DNA of 64,000 bases. Source: Burkholderia latens (GTDB lineage Bacteria > Pseudomonadota > Gammaproteobacteria > Burkholderiales > Burkholderiaceae). The notes beneath the pieces were generated by a model. It was given only the letters and a program-made list of their open reading frames with translations. It made no database searches and was not told where the DNA came from. The stretch lies in assembly GCF_001718795.1 (NCBI RefSeq), contig NZ_CP013435.1, positions 2,728,001 through 2,792,000 of the forward strand. Direction: 5' to 3'. This document shows, in pieces, positions 37,952 to 48,720 of the stretch (position 1 is the first letter of the stretch; each line of letters begins with the position of its first letter). Made by a program: the position numbers and the translations under genes.

Positions 37952-39118
37952 TTACTTGCCTGCTGCAGCCGCGACGACCTTCTGCGCTGCTTCTTCCATG
38001 CTGTCTGCCGAGATGATCGGCAGGCCGGAATCGGCCAGCATCTTCTTGCCGAGGTCCTCGTTCGTGCCCTTCATGCGGACGACGAGCGGCACGTTCAGGT
38101 TCACGGCCTTCGAACCGGCGATCACGCCTTCAGCGATCACGTCGCAGCGCATGATGCCGCCGAAGATGTTCACGAGAATCGCCTTCAGGCCCGGGTTCTT
38201 CAGCATCAGCTTGAACGCTTCGGTGACCTTCTCGGTCGTCGCACCACCGCCGACGTCCAGGAAGTTCGCCGGCTCGCCGCCGAACAGCTTGATCGTGTCC
38301 ATCGTCGCCATCGCAAGGCCTGCGCCGTTCACGAGACAGCCGATGTTGCCGTCGAGCGAGATGTATGCGAGGTCGAACTTCGACGCTTCGATTTCAGCCG
38401 GATCTTCTTCGTCCAGATCGCGGTACGCGACGATTTCCGGGTGGCGGAACAGCGCGTTCGAGTCGAAGTTGAACTTCGCGTCGAGTGCGACAACCTTGCC
38501 GTCGCCGGAGACGTTCAGCGGGTTGATTTCAGCCAGCGATGCGTCGGTTTCCCAGAATGCCTTGTACAGGCCTTGCAGGATCGCGCGCGCTTGCGGAATC
38601 GAAGCGGCCGGCACGCCGATCTTCGCGGCGAGCTCGTCTGCCTGGGCGTCGAGCAGGCCCGTCGACGGCTCGACGATGACCTTGTGGATCAGTTCCGGGT
38701 GCTTTTCGGCGACTTCTTCGATGTCCATGCCGCCTTCGCTCGAACCCATCAGCACGATCTTTTGCGACACGCGATCGACGACGAGGCTGACATACAGTTC
38801 CTGCTTGATGTCGGCGCCTTCTTCGATCATCAGACGGTTGACCTTCTGGCCTTCCGGACCGGTCTGGTGCGTGACGAGCTGCATGCCGAGGATCTGGCTC
38901 GCGTATTCGCGCACCTGCTCGATCGACTTCGCCACCTTCACGCCGCCGCCCTTGCCACGGCCACCCGCGTGAATCTGAGCCTTCACGACCCAAACCGGGC
39001 CGCCGAGCTCTTCTGCCACCTTGACGGCCTCGTCCACCGAGAACGCCGGCTTGCCGCGCGGTACCGCGACTCCGAATTTCCGCAGGATTTCCTTACCCTG
39101 GTACTCGTGAATCTTCAT
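37952..39118 (-). CDS. sucC: Succinyl-CoA synthetase beta subunit
   Basis: 388 aa, the normal length. ATP-grasp domain ([18 protein letters not shown]) and the signature [21 protein letters not shown] near residue 310. Starts [17 protein letters not shown]. First gene of sucC-sucD. Confidence 0.97.
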   Translation of the reverse strand: MKIHEYQGKEILRKFGVAVPRGKPAFSVDEAVKVAEELGGPVWVVKAQIHAGGRGKGGGVKVAKSIEQVREYASQILGMQLVTHQTGPEGQKVNRLMIEEGADIKQELYVSLVVDRVSQKIVLMGSSEGGMDIEEVAEKHPELIHKVIVEPSTGLLDAQADELAAKIGVPAASIPQARAILQGLYKAFWETDASLAEINPLNVSGDGKVVALDAKFNFDSNALFRHPEIVAYRDLDEEDPAEIEASKFDLAYISLDGNIGCLVNGAGLAMATMDTIKLFGGEPANFLDVGGGATTEKVTEAFKLMLKNPGLKAILVNIFGGIMRCDVIAEGVIAGSKAVNLNVPLVVRMKGTNEDLGKKMLADSGLPIISADSMEEAAQKVVAAAAGK

Positions 39119-39186
39119 GCGTGATTCCCTTCAGTCTGAGAGTTGGATGAAATGTCGCTTAAGACGCTTCTTCGAATGATTTCCGT

Positions 39187-39795
39187 TCATTCCTTCGTGC
39201 TGCCTTCACCGGGCAGATCCGGCCGGAGCGGGCCATACCACCGCGGGTAGTACTGCCGCACGACCTCGCCGTCGAACCGCAGCGCCCGGCAACGGCCGAG
39301 CTGGAAAGGCGGTTCGGCGTGCACGCCGTCATGGTCCGGCCCTTCGCCACCCTCCTCGCGCACATTCCAAACATCACCGGCGAACGCCTGGATCGCCGCG
39401 GTCGGCAGCACGGCGCACAGCTCGGTGAGATGGGAACAGCCCGCGACGCCGGCGAGCAGCCGGTTCGCGTTGCGGCGGAAATTGCGGAAGAGATTGAGCC
39501 CGATGAGGGCCCGATAGGCAGGAGAGGCGGATTGACAGTGACCGGGATACGGAACCCATTCCGACGACGCTTCGGCGTCGACGACATTGAGGTCACGATC
39601 GATAGTCACGCGCAGCCAGAGTTCGTGGATCGGCAGGCCCTGCGGCCGGATGCCCGACGCAAGCGCGACATCGCGCGGCTTGTGGTCGGTCAGGCAGGCT
39701 TCGATGTCCCACAAGCCGTCGCCGCGCTCGTAGGCTTCCGCTCGGATTGCGCGTCGATGTCGCAACTGACGGGGCACGGGCTCGGATAGCGGCAT
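39187..39795 (-). CDS. DUF2889 domain protein
   Basis: 202 aa, single DUF2889 domain: RAEAYERGDGLWDIEACLTDHK, LPIHELWLRVTIDRDLNVVDAEAS and the YRALIGLNLFRNFR segment with HLTELCAVLPT. Function not established. Start at 39795 gives MPLSEPVPRQLRHRRAI. It lies between recX and sucC on the same strand. Confidence 0.85.
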   Translation of the reverse strand: MPLSEPVPRQLRHRRAIRAEAYERGDGLWDIEACLTDHKPRDVALASGIRPQGLPIHELWLRVTIDRDLNVVDAEASSEWVPYPGHCQSASPAYRALIGLNLFRNFRRNANRLLAGVAGCSHLTELCAVLPTAAIQAFAGDVWNVREEGGEGPDHDGVHAEPPFQLGRCRALRFDGEVVRQYYPRWYGPLRPDLPGEGSTKE

Positions 39796-39941
39796 GCTGG
39801 AGGTTGAGGCCGAAGAGGAAAACCCGTGGATTTTAGCATATTGGGTATTTGCGGCATTCGGCCCCGACGGCGGGTATTCCCGCCTGTCCGGAAACGGTTG
39901 CATTGCAGCAAAATCGCGCGCGGCGCGCGTGCCCGGGCCGG

Positions 39942-40828
39942 TCAGTCGTCGAGCGGAAAATCGTCGCCGACCTTCAGCAACTTCACGATGGTGGCGCTCG
40001 AGAAACCGCGCGCGGCAAGAAAGCGCGCCTGCTTCGCGCGCTCGGCCGGCGTTTGCGGCAGCGCACCGAATTTCTTGCGCCAGACAGCCTGCGCGCGCGT
40101 GAACTCCGTCTCGCGCAATTGTGCGTTCACTTCGTCGACGAGACTGTCGCCGACCGCATGGCGCTTCAGTTCGCTGACGATCCGCGCGACGCCGACGCGC
40201 GATGCGCGGCGATGCACGAGACTTTCGGCAAAGCGTGCGTCGGACAGCCAGCCTTCCTGCTCCAGCGCATCGAGCACCGGTTCGACGGATTCGTCCTCGC
40301 CGACGTAAGGCGCGAGCTTGCGCGCGAGCTCCGCGCGGCTGTATTCACGCCGGGACAGATAGCCGAGCGCGCGCCCCTTCAGGGAACGCGGCGGCTTCGA
40401 CGATTTGCGCCCCGCGGCACCGGACTCGTCGCTGGAAGCGGCGCCGGCAGCGCTGCCTGACGCACGGCGAGTGCGCCGCGGATGCTGGCTGCTGCGCGTA
40501 TAAACATCTTCGGTGGGGGGCGCGGCCTTATCGTCCACAGCGGCCGCAGCGCCCGTGCGCTCGCCGGGGAAGCTGACGCCGGACACGCGCCGGCGCGACC
40601 TGTCGTGCGCATCGAACGATTCGTCGTCGTCGAACGGATCGACCGGTGCAGTGATCTCAAACGAAACGAGGGCATCGTCGGATGCCCTCGTCGCGGTGCG
40701 GTGCGCGGCATGACTGTCCGCGCGCCGCCGGTCGGCACCCGAGGATGCGGCTCGTCGGCCCGAGCGATCTGCCGTTTCAGGCGCGTCGCTCGACTCCGAT
40801 TCGCCAGCCGGACCTCGGCGCCCGACCA

Positions 40829-40829
<1 letters not shown>
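39942..40829 (-). CDS. recX: RecX regulatory protein with long N-terminal extension
   Basis: RecX caps and limits RecA filaments. 295 aa from the ATG at 40829, which shares its A with the recA stop (TGATG). The RecX domain is residues about 148-295 (LKGRALGYLSRREYSRAELARKL, AESLVHRRASRVGVARI, RFLAARGFSS). The first about 145 residues are low-complexity Ser/Arg/Asp-rich with no domain; other RecX proteins are about 150-ish aa. A shorter translation from an internal start is possible but none near the domain has a clear ribosome-binding site. Confidence 0.88.
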
Positions 40830-41899
<1,070 letters not shown>

Positions 41900-41974
41900 G
41901 AATCGTCCTTTGCTATGATGAGCAGCGTCTGTTAGAGGCGCGCCCGCTTTCAAGCGCCGCCCACGAATGCAGAC

Positions 41975-42003
41975 ACTGTATAAAAAAACAGTGTTTTATG
42001 CAA
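41975..42003 (-). promoter_or_regulatory. recA promoter
   Basis: On the minus strand TTGCAT (41998-42003), 17-bp spacer, TACAGT (41975-41980). The LexA box lies across the spacer and -10. Confidence 0.55.
41976..41991. promoter_or_regulatory. LexA/SOS box upstream of recA
   Basis: CTGT-N8-ACAG, extended by perfect ends to CACTGT...ACAGTG, with an A/T-only spacer. It is 77 bp from the recA start. Confidence 0.92.
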
Positions 42004-42086
42004 GCCCGCAATGCAGGCTGCGTTGTACACGGATAACTTCGGAGACAACCGCGCCGGCGCGCGCCCGTCGGCCATCGGTCAGCAAC

Positions 42087-42815
42087 ATGCGAATTCTCAT
42101 CGCCGAAGACGACAGCATACTCGCGGACGGCCTCACCCGGTCACTCCGCCAATCGGGCTATGCGGTCGACCACGTGAAGAGCGGCGTCGAGGCCGACACC
42201 GCGCTGTCGATGCAGACCTTCGACCTGCTGATCCTCGATCTCGGGCTGCCCAAGATGTCCGGGCTCGACGTGCTCAAGCGCCTGCGCGCACGCAATTCCA
42301 ATCTTCCCGTGCTGATCCTGACCGCCGCCGACAGCGTCGACGAGCGCGTGAAGGGACTCGACCTCGGCGCGGACGACTACATGGCCAAGCCGTTCGCGCT
42401 CAACGAGCTCGAGGCGCGCGTGCGCGCGCTGACGCGGCGCGGCGCAGGCGGCGGCCCCACCGTCGTGCGGCATGGCTCGCTCGCGTTCGACCAGGTCGGC
42501 CGCATCGCGTATGCGAACGAGCGCGTGCTCGATCTGTCCGCGCGCGAACTCGGACTGCTCGAAGTGCTGTTGCAGCGCATCGGCCGGCTCGTGTCGAAGG
42601 AGCAACTCGTCGACCACCTGTGCGAATGGGGCGAGGAAGTCAGCAACAACGCGATCGAAGTGTACGTACACCGGCTGCGCAAGAAGATCGAGCCGAGCGG
42701 CGTGCGGATTTCCACCGTGCGCGGGCTCGGCTACTGCCTGGAAAAAGTCGCACCCGCGGCGCCGGCCGACCCGGCCACGGCCCCGCCCGCGGCAGCCGGC
42801 ACGCCGCTGCGCTGA
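42087..42815 (+). CDS. OmpR-class response regulator
   Basis: 242 aa. Receiver with Asp8/Asp9, phospho-acceptor Asp51 (LILDLGLPKMSG) and Lys in YMAKPFAL; winged helix from about 125 ending IEVYVHRLRKKI and STVRGLGYCL. A Pro/Ala-rich tail of about 20 residues follows. Paired with the histidine kinase gene 18 bp downstream. Resembles TctD/QseB types. Divergent from recA. Confidence 0.93.
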   Translation: MRILIAEDDSILADGLTRSLRQSGYAVDHVKSGVEADTALSMQTFDLLILDLGLPKMSGLDVLKRLRARNSNLPVLILTAADSVDERVKGLDLGADDYMAKPFALNELEARVRALTRRGAGGGPTVVRHGSLAFDQVGRIAYANERVLDLSARELGLLEVLLQRIGRLVSKEQLVDHLCEWGEEVSNNAIEVYVHRLRKKIEPSGVRISTVRGLGYCLEKVAPAAPADPATAPPAAAGTPLR

Positions 42816-42833
42816 CCCCGGCCGTTGCCCGCG

Positions 42834-44387
42834 ATGGCCACGCCGGCCCATTCCCGCCATCCGACCGGCGAGCAGCCGTCCGCCGCCGACGTCGCGCGCG
42901 ACGCGCGTTACGCGAACCCGTTCGCGCCGCCCGACGAAATCGAAGCGCCCGAGGCAACCCGCCCGCGCTCGCTGTTCGGTGAGATCCTCGACTGGATGCT
43001 GGCGCCTCTGCTGCTGCTGTGGCCCATGAGCATCGCCGTCACGTATCTGGTCGCGAAGACGATCGCGAACGGCCCGTTCGACCGCGCGCTGGAAACCAAC
43101 GCGTACGTGCTCGCGCGGCAGATTCATCCCGTCAACGGCGTCGCCGAACTGACGCTGCCGCAGCAGACGCGCGACTTTCTGCGCGCGGACAACGTCGACA
43201 GCGTTTATTTCCAGGTGCTCGGCACGCGCGGCGAACTGGTCGCAGGCGAGGCCGACATGCCGCTGCCGCGCGACGAGGATCGCCCACCGCCGGGCGTCGT
43301 CGTGTTTCGCGACGATCTGCTGCGCGGCAATGACGTGCGCGTCGCGTATACGACCGTCGAGCTGCCGCAGTCGAACGGTGCGCAGCCCGTGCTCGTGCAG
43401 GTCGGCGAGACGCTCGACAAGCGCAACGCGCTCGCGAACGACATCATCAAGGGCGTGATCCTGCCGCAGTTCGTGATCCTGCCGCTCGCGATCCTGCTCG
43501 TCTGGTTCGGCTTGTCGCGCGGGCTTGCGCCGCTCAATGCGCTGCAGGCGCACATCCGCGCGCGGCGGCCCGACGACCTGTCGCCCGTCGAGGCGCAGCG
43601 CGCGCCGCCCGAGATCGAGCCGCTCGTCACGTCGTTCAACGATTTGCTCGCGCGTCTCGAGCAGAACATGGCGCTGCAGAAGCGCTTCATCGCCGATGCC
43701 GCGCACCAGATGAAGACGCCGCTCGCGGGGCTGCGCACGCAGGCCGAGTTCGCGCTGCGCCACCCCGTGCCGCCCGACGTGCAGCGCTCGCTGGAGCAGA
43801 TCGCGACCAGTTCCGAGCAGGCCGCGCGGCTCGTCACGCAACTGCTCGCGCTCGCACGCGCCGAGAACCGCGCGAGCGGGCTCACGTTCGAGCCGGTCGA
43901 GATCGGTTCGCTCGCGCGGCGCACCGTGCGCGACTGGGTGCAGGCCGCGCTCGCGAAACGCATGGACCTCGGTTACGAAGGCCCGGACGACGACGCGCCG
44001 CTCGACGTCGACGGCAACCCGGTGATGCTGCGCGAGATGCTCGGCAACCTCGTCGACAATGCGATCCGCTACACGCCCGAAGGCGGCCGCATCACGGTGC
44101 GCGTGCGGGCCGAGCCGGCGGCGCGGCGCGTGCATCTCGAAGTCGAGGACACCGGGCCCGGCATCCCGGCTGCCGAGCGAGACCGCGTGGTCGAACGCTT
44201 CTACCGGATCCTCGGCCGCGAAGGCGACGGCAGCGGCCTCGGGCTCGCGATCGTGCGCGAGATCGCCGCACAGCACGGCGGCACGCTGACGCTCGACGAT
44301 CATGTGTACCAGCACGCCCCCCGCCTCGCCGGCACGCTCGTGCGCATCAGCCTGCCGTTATCGGAAGCCGCTGCGGATCGATCGTGA
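42834..44387 (+). CDS. Sensor histidine kinase (TctE-like, 2CSK_N domain)
   Basis: 517 aa. A disordered N-terminus of about 50 residues, TM1 at about 55-75, an extracytoplasmic 2CSK_N-type domain (about 80-200), TM2 (about 205-225), then a DHp helix with FIADAAHQMKTPLAGLR. The H-box reads AHQMKTP rather than the common HELRTP, a variant seen in the TctE group. HATPase_c shows GNLLDNAIRYTP, EDTGPGIP and GSGLGLAIV. Start at the ATG 42834 rather than the TTG at 42825. TctE-like kinases often sense tricarboxylates; the MHS transporter next door is suggestive but not proof. Confidence 0.92.
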   Translation: MATPAHSRHPTGEQPSAADVARDARYANPFAPPDEIEAPEATRPRSLFGEILDWMLAPLLLLWPMSIAVTYLVAKTIANGPFDRALETNAYVLARQIHPVNGVAELTLPQQTRDFLRADNVDSVYFQVLGTRGELVAGEADMPLPRDEDRPPPGVVVFRDDLLRGNDVRVAYTTVELPQSNGAQPVLVQVGETLDKRNALANDIIKGVILPQFVILPLAILLVWFGLSRGLAPLNALQAHIRARRPDDLSPVEAQRAPPEIEPLVTSFNDLLARLEQNMALQKRFIADAAHQMKTPLAGLRTQAEFALRHPVPPDVQRSLEQIATSSEQAARLVTQLLALARAENRASGLTFEPVEIGSLARRTVRDWVQAALAKRMDLGYEGPDDDAPLDVDGNPVMLREMLGNLVDNAIRYTPEGGRITVRVRAEPAARRVHLEVEDTGPGIPAAERDRVVERFYRILGREGDGSGLGLAIVREIAAQHGGTLTLDDHVYQHAPRLAGTLVRISLPLSEAAADRS

Positions 44388-44414
44388 TCCACCGGCTACC
44401 ATCTCGCGGGACCG

Positions 44415-44433
44415 GACGCGTTGCGAACGCGTC
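44415..44433. other. Short GC inverted repeat after the kinase gene
   Basis: GACGCGTT / AACGCGTC (8 bp) with a 3-nt loop, 28 bp after the stop; no T-run, so a terminator is doubtful. Confidence 0.4.
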
Positions 44434-44622
44434 GGAACGCACGCTTTGCCGCCCGTTTGCGGCATGATCGGCGCGTAAAGCGGCCGATTCTTCGCGGGTT
44501 AACGCGCAGTCGTTTTGTCCGCGCGAGTCAGTGCGCCGTAAGTTTCCGTGCCAATAATCGTTGACAGGCCCGCCCACCCAAGGCGGCCGCATATCTATTA
44601 TCAAGGGACTTGGAGACGATTC

Positions 44623-46281
44623 ATGGCAACGTTAGGCGGGCAAATTTCGCACTCGCCGATGACGGGCGAAGAGAAGAAGGTGATCTTCGCGTCGTCGCTC
44701 GGCACCGTGTTCGAGTGGTACGACTTTTACCTGGCCGGCTCGCTCGCGGCCTACATCAGCAAGAGCTTCTTCTCCGGGGTCAATCCGACCGCCGCCTTCA
44801 TCTTCACGCTGCTCGGCTTCGCGGCCGGCTTCGCCGTACGTCCGTTCGGTGCGATCGTATTCGGCCGGCTCGGCGACCTCGTCGGCCGAAAGCACACGTT
44901 TCTCGTGACGATCGTCATCATGGGCATCTCGACGTTCGTGGTCGGCTTTCTGCCCGGTTACGCGTCGATCGGCATCGCCGCACCGGTGATCTTCATCGCG
45001 ATGCGGCTGCTGCAGGGTCTTGCGCTCGGCGGCGAGTACGGCGGCGCGGCGACCTACGTCGCGGAGCACGCACCGGCCAACCGGCGCGGCTTCTACACCG
45101 CGTGGATCCAGACGACCGCGACGCTCGGCCTGTTCCTGTCGCTGCTCGTGATCCTCGGCGTGCGCACGTTCGTCGGCGAAGAGGCGTTCGGCAGCTGGGG
45201 CTGGCGCGTGCCGTTCGTCGCATCGATCCTGCTGCTCGCAGTGTCGGTGTGGATCCGGATGCAGCTGAACGAATCGCCGGTGTTCCTGCGCATCAAGGCC
45301 GAGGGCAAGACGTCGAAGGCACCGCTGACCGAAGCGTTCGGCCAGTGGAAGAACCTGAAGATCGTGATCCTCGCGCTGGTCGGCCTGACCGCCGGCCAGG
45401 CCGTCGTGTGGTACACGGGCCAGTTCTACGCGCTGTTCTTCCTCACGCAGACGCTGAAGGTCGATGGTGCGAGCGCGAACATCCTGATCGCGATCGCGCT
45501 GCTGATCGGCACACCGTTCTTCCTGTTCTTCGGCTCGCTGTCGGACAAGATCGGCCGCAAGCCGATCATCCTGGCCGGCTGCCTGATCGCTGCGCTCACG
45601 TACTTCCCGCTGTTCAAGGCGCTCACGCACTACGCGAACCCGCAGCTCGAGCTCGCGACGCAGAAGGCGCCGATCTCGGTCGTCGCCGATCCGGCCACCT
45701 GTTCGTTCCAGTTCAATCCGGTCGGCACGTCGAAGTTCACCAACTCGTGCGACATCGCGAAGAGCGCGCTGGCGAAGGCAGGCCTGAACTACGAGAACGT
45801 CGCGGCGCCGGCCGGCGCGACCGCCGAGATCAAGGTGGGCGACACGGTGATTCCCGGCTATGACGGCAAGGCGGCCGATGCGAAGGCGCAGGGTGCGGCG
45901 TTCGACAAGACGCTGGCGTCGACGCTGAAGGCGGCAGGCTACCCGGCCAAGGCGGATCCGGCGCAGCTCAACTGGCCGATGACGATCGTGATCCTGACGA
46001 TCCTCGTGATCTACGTGACGATGGTCTACGGTCCGATCGCCGCGATGCTGGTCGAGATGTTCCCGACGCGGATCCGCTACACGTCGATGTCGCTGCCTTA
46101 CCACATTGGCAACGGGTGGTTCGGCGGCTTCCTGCCGGCGACCGCGTTCGCGATCGTCGCCGCCAAGGGCGACATCTACTCGGGCCTTTGGTATCCGATC
46201 GTGATCGCGCTGGCCACGTTCGTGATCGGTCTGCTGTTCGTCAAGGAGACGAAGGACTCCAACATCTACGCGCAGGATTGA
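44623..46281 (+). CDS. MHS-family MFS transporter with periplasmic insert
   Basis: 552 aa, MFS member of the metabolite:H+ symporter group: FEWYDFYLAGSLAAYIS in TM1, RPFGAIVFGRLGDLVGRKHT after TM2, GGEYGGAATYVAEHAP in TM4. Other MHS proteins are about 430-450 residues; here an extra soluble segment of about 110 residues (about 336-449) lies between two late TM helices and contains two Cys (about 360 and 376). The substrate is unknown (the group includes citrate, shikimate, proline/betaine, alpha-ketoglutarate carriers). Confidence 0.9.
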   Translation: MATLGGQISHSPMTGEEKKVIFASSLGTVFEWYDFYLAGSLAAYISKSFFSGVNPTAAFIFTLLGFAAGFAVRPFGAIVFGRLGDLVGRKHTFLVTIVIMGISTFVVGFLPGYASIGIAAPVIFIAMRLLQGLALGGEYGGAATYVAEHAPANRRGFYTAWIQTTATLGLFLSLLVILGVRTFVGEEAFGSWGWRVPFVASILLLAVSVWIRMQLNESPVFLRIKAEGKTSKAPLTEAFGQWKNLKIVILALVGLTAGQAVVWYTGQFYALFFLTQTLKVDGASANILIAIALLIGTPFFLFFGSLSDKIGRKPIILAGCLIAALTYFPLFKALTHYANPQLELATQKAPISVVADPATCSFQFNPVGTSKFTNSCDIAKSALAKAGLNYENVAAPAGATAEIKVGDTVIPGYDGKAADAKAQGAAFDKTLASTLKAAGYPAKADPAQLNWPMTIVILTILVIYVTMVYGPIAAMLVEMFPTRIRYTSMSLPYHIGNGWFGGFLPATAFAIVAAKGDIYSGLWYPIVIALATFVIGLLFVKETKDSNIYAQD

Positions 46282-46294
46282 GATCGTTGAGATT

Positions 46295-46323
46295 GGCTAG
46301 CGGGCGCCTCCCACCCGCTAGCC
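46295..46323 (+). terminator. Possible terminator after the transporter gene
   Basis: 10-bp perfect stem GGCTAGCGGG / CCCGCTAGCC, 9-nt loop, 14 bp after the stop. No T-run, so efficiency is uncertain. Confidence 0.55.
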
Positions 46324-46374
46324 TGCCCCGAACGGGCCGCCGGCAACTTTTTTCGGGAAAGATCGAAAAAGGTG

Positions 46375-46403
46375 TTGACAGCCTCACGGTAGATCGACAT
46401 AAT
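46375..46403 (+). promoter_or_regulatory. tRNA-Met promoter
   Basis: TTGACA (46375-46380), 17-bp spacer, CATAAT (46398-46403); the tRNA begins 11 bp downstream. A near-consensus sigma-70 promoter. Confidence 0.85.
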
Positions 46404-46413
46404 TCAAGTCTTC

Positions 46414-46494
<81 letters not shown>

Positions 46495-46497
46495 TGG

Positions 46498-46531
46498 AAG
46501 CCCGGTAGATCCTTGATCTACCGGGCTTTTT
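46498..46531 (+). terminator. tRNA terminator supplied by the island
   Basis: 14-bp perfect stem (AAGCCCGGTAGATC / GATCTACCGGGCTT) with a 3-nt loop and five T. It replaces the chromosomal terminator now at 52000-52035. Confidence 0.92.
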
Positions 46532-46633
46532 CACTTCCGGCCCTGCTGGTTCGCTGCGAGCCGATTTCTTTTACGATCCTCTCGCGGTGCAATTTCGGTG
46601 CAATACGCGGTGCAGACCTCAAGGAAGGAGCAC

Positions 46634-47403
46634 CATGGCAGCACTGACAAAAACCCCCTCTGGCACCTGGAAAGCGACCATCCGGCGCGTTGGCTGGCCG
46701 ACGGCCGCTAAGACGTTTCGCACGAAGCGCGATGCCGAGGATTGGGCTCGACGCACCGAGGACGAGATGGTGCGCGGCGTGTTCATACAGCGCGCGCCGT
46801 CCGAGAAGACCACGGTTGCCGACGCACTCGACCGCTACGAGCGGGAAATCGTCCCCACCAAGAAGGCCAGCACCCAGCGCCGGGAAGGCGCGCGCATCCG
46901 CGAGTTGAAGGCGAACTTTGGAAAATACTCGTTGGCCGCAGTTACTCCCGATCTGGTGAGCCGCTATCGCGATGACCGGCTCGCTCGCGGCAAGGCAAAC
47001 AACACCGTCCGCCTTGAGCTCGCCCTACTCGGCCACCTGTTTAACGTGGCCATCAAGGAATGGCACATCGGGCTAATCTTCAACCCGGTCGCCAACATCC
47101 GTAAGCCCAGTCCCGGCGAGGGGCGAAATCGACGTCTGTCCGAAAGCGAGCAAGCGAAGCTACTCGCAACCGTAGACCAGCACTCAAATCCGATGCTGGG
47201 CTGGATCGTGCGCCTCAGCGACAAGAAAAACAGTATCTGGAAACCTATTCAAAAATCCAAAGCGGTCATACCCGCGATGAACGACCTAAGAAACTTGCGG
47301 TTTTATCAGCGTCTCTGGACGAAGAAGCCCAGTGGCATTAACAACGGGCAACCCGTGCTGGTTGGGTCAACACCTGCTCATTACGAGGGCACCTGGAGCA
47401 GCC
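46634..47403 (+). pseudogene. Truncated tyrosine integrase fused in frame to a Tle3-like effector fragment
   Basis: AAGGAG precedes the ATG. Residues 1-195 are the arm-binding (GTWKATIRRVGWPTAAKTF) and core-binding (RREGARIRELKANFGKYS, NNTVRLELALLGHLFNVAIKEW) parts of a phage-type tyrosine recombinase up to MLGWIVRL, just before the first catalytic Arg would come. All of R-H-R-Y is missing. From about 47215 the frame continues into AVIPAMNDLRNLRFYQRLWTKK and QPVLVGSTP, which resemble the middle of Tle3-type T6SS lipase effectors as I remember them. The frame then runs into the IS element and stops at 47423. A deletion joined the two genes. Confidence 0.8.
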
Positions 47404-47487
47404 CCCTGAAACACCGGACATAGCCTCTCACTTAAACTAGCGGGTAGGCATAAGACTGTGTTTTTGACTAACACCAGGCAGGAAGTG

Positions 47488-47853
47488 ATGGAAGTGTTGA
47501 CGGGCCCGGAGCGTCGGCGGCGCTGGACGGCGGAGCAGAAGCTGGCGATGGTTCGCGAGAGTTTCGAACCGGGGAAGTCGGTTTCGATGGTTGCGCGCCA
47601 GCACGGCGTGAACCCGAACCAGCTGTTCCACTGGCGCAAGCTGTACCAGGACGGGAGTCTGTCGGCGGTCAAGGCTGGAGAGGAAGTGGTCCCTGCATCA
47701 GAGCTGGCCGATGCCCTCAAGCAGATTCGTGAGCTGCAGCGGATGCTCGGCAAGAAGACCATGGAGAACGAGATTCTCCGCGAAGCAGTCGAGTATGGCC
47801 GAGCAAAAAAATGGATAGCGCACTCGCCCTCGCTGCCGGAGGACGACCAGTGA
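47488..47853 (+). CDS. IS3-family transposase OrfA (HTH)
   Basis: 121 aa from the ATG at 47488 (an upstream GTG at 47458 is also possible). [40 protein letters not shown] is a transposase_8 HTH, and a leucine-zipper-like helix follows ([20 protein letters not shown]). A run of seven A at 47805-47811 precedes OrfB and is the likely -1 frameshift site producing the fused OrfAB transposase. Confidence 0.88.
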   Translation: MEVLTGPERRRRWTAEQKLAMVRESFEPGKSVSMVARQHGVNPNQLFHWRKLYQDGSLSAVKAGEEVVPASELADALKQIRELQRMLGKKTMENEILREAVEYGRAKKWIAHSPSLPEDDQ

Positions 47854-48698
47854 AACTGGTTTGTGAAGTTCTCGGCGTGTCGCGCTCGAACGTATCGGCA
47901 CGACTGTCGCGTCCGGTGACGTGGCGCGATGGCCGTCAATCGCGGCAGACGGACGATGCGAGCGTGGTCGAGGAAATCCGCCGAGTCGTCGGCGATTTGC
48001 CCAGCTATGGCTATCGCCGGGTGTGGGGCTCGCTGCGCAATGAACGCATTGCTGCCGGACAGGTGCCGTTCAATGCGAAGCGCATCTATCGCATCATGCG
48101 CACTCACGGTCTGCTGATGCAACGGCGTCCAGCCCCGCCTCGGCCGCAACGTCGGCACGATGGCAAGGTGGCCGTCGCGCGCAGCAATCAGCGATGGTGC
48201 TCGGACGGCTTCGAGTTCCGCTGCGACAACGGCGAGCCGCTTCGAGTGACATTCGCGCTTGACTGCTGCGACCGCGAAGCGATGAGCTGGGCGGCTACGA
48301 CGGCAGGTCACAGCGGCGACATCGTGCGCGACGTCATGCTGGCAGCAGTGGAAAATCGGTTTGGCAACGAGCTGCATACACCGTCCGAAATCGAGTGGCT
48401 GAGTGACAACGGTTCGGGCTATACGGCCGACGATACACGCCGGTTTGCAGCGGCCATCGGCCTGAAGCCATTGACCACGCCGGTGTGCAGCCCGCAAAGT
48501 AACGGGATGGCCGAGAGCTTCGTGAAGACAATGAAGCGCGACTACGTTGCCTTCATGCCAAAGCCGGACGCAGCGACTGCTGCACGCAACTTGGCCATCG
48601 CGTTCGAGCATTACAACGAGAAGCATCCCCATAGCGCGCTGAAGTACCGCTCGCCTCGCGAGTTCCGGCGCTCAATGGATTCAGCAACCTTAGTGTGA
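47811..48698 (+). CDS. IS3-family transposase OrfB (DDE integrase)
   Basis: 295 aa. An HTH_21 region ([14 protein letters not shown]) then an rve integrase core with the DDE residues in [21 protein letters not shown] and [15 protein letters not shown], and the C-terminal [12 protein letters not shown]. The frame appears intact, so the element may be active. Translation begins at an ATG within the slippery A-run or by frameshift from OrfA. The stop lies inside the right inverted repeat. Confidence 0.92.
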   Translation: MDSALALAAGGRPVKLVCEVLGVSRSNVSARLSRPVTWRDGRQSRQTDDASVVEEIRRVVGDLPSYGYRRVWGSLRNERIAAGQVPFNAKRIYRIMRTHGLLMQRRPAPPRPQRRHDGKVAVARSNQRWCSDGFEFRCDNGEPLRVTFALDCCDREAMSWAATTAGHSGDIVRDVMLAAVENRFGNELHTPSEIEWLSDNGSGYTADDTRRFAAAIGLKPLTTPVCSPQSNGMAESFVKTMKRDYVAFMPKPDAATAARNLAIAFEHYNEKHPHSALKYRSPREFRRSMDSATLV

Positions 48699-48720
48699 CG
48701 CTGTGTCCGGGATTACAGGG

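Larger units (their letters stand above)
47404..48720 (+). mobile_element. IS3-family insertion sequence (IS2-like), inserted in the effector remnant
   Basis: About 1.32 kb. Imperfect terminal inverted repeats: left CCCTGAAACACCGGACATAG, right (reverse strand) CCCTGTAATCCCGGACACAG. Two overlapping frames encode OrfA and OrfB. No clear target-site duplication is seen, so the ends may be off by a few bases (TG...CA ends would give 47407-48717) or a rearrangement followed. Removing 47404-48720 restores one open frame across the site. Confidence 0.88.

Noticed and set aside
47404-48720. IS407/IS511-type assignment of the IS
   Set aside because: The long OrfA with zipper and the terminal repeats fit the IS2-like part of IS3 better, but an exact name cannot be given without a database.
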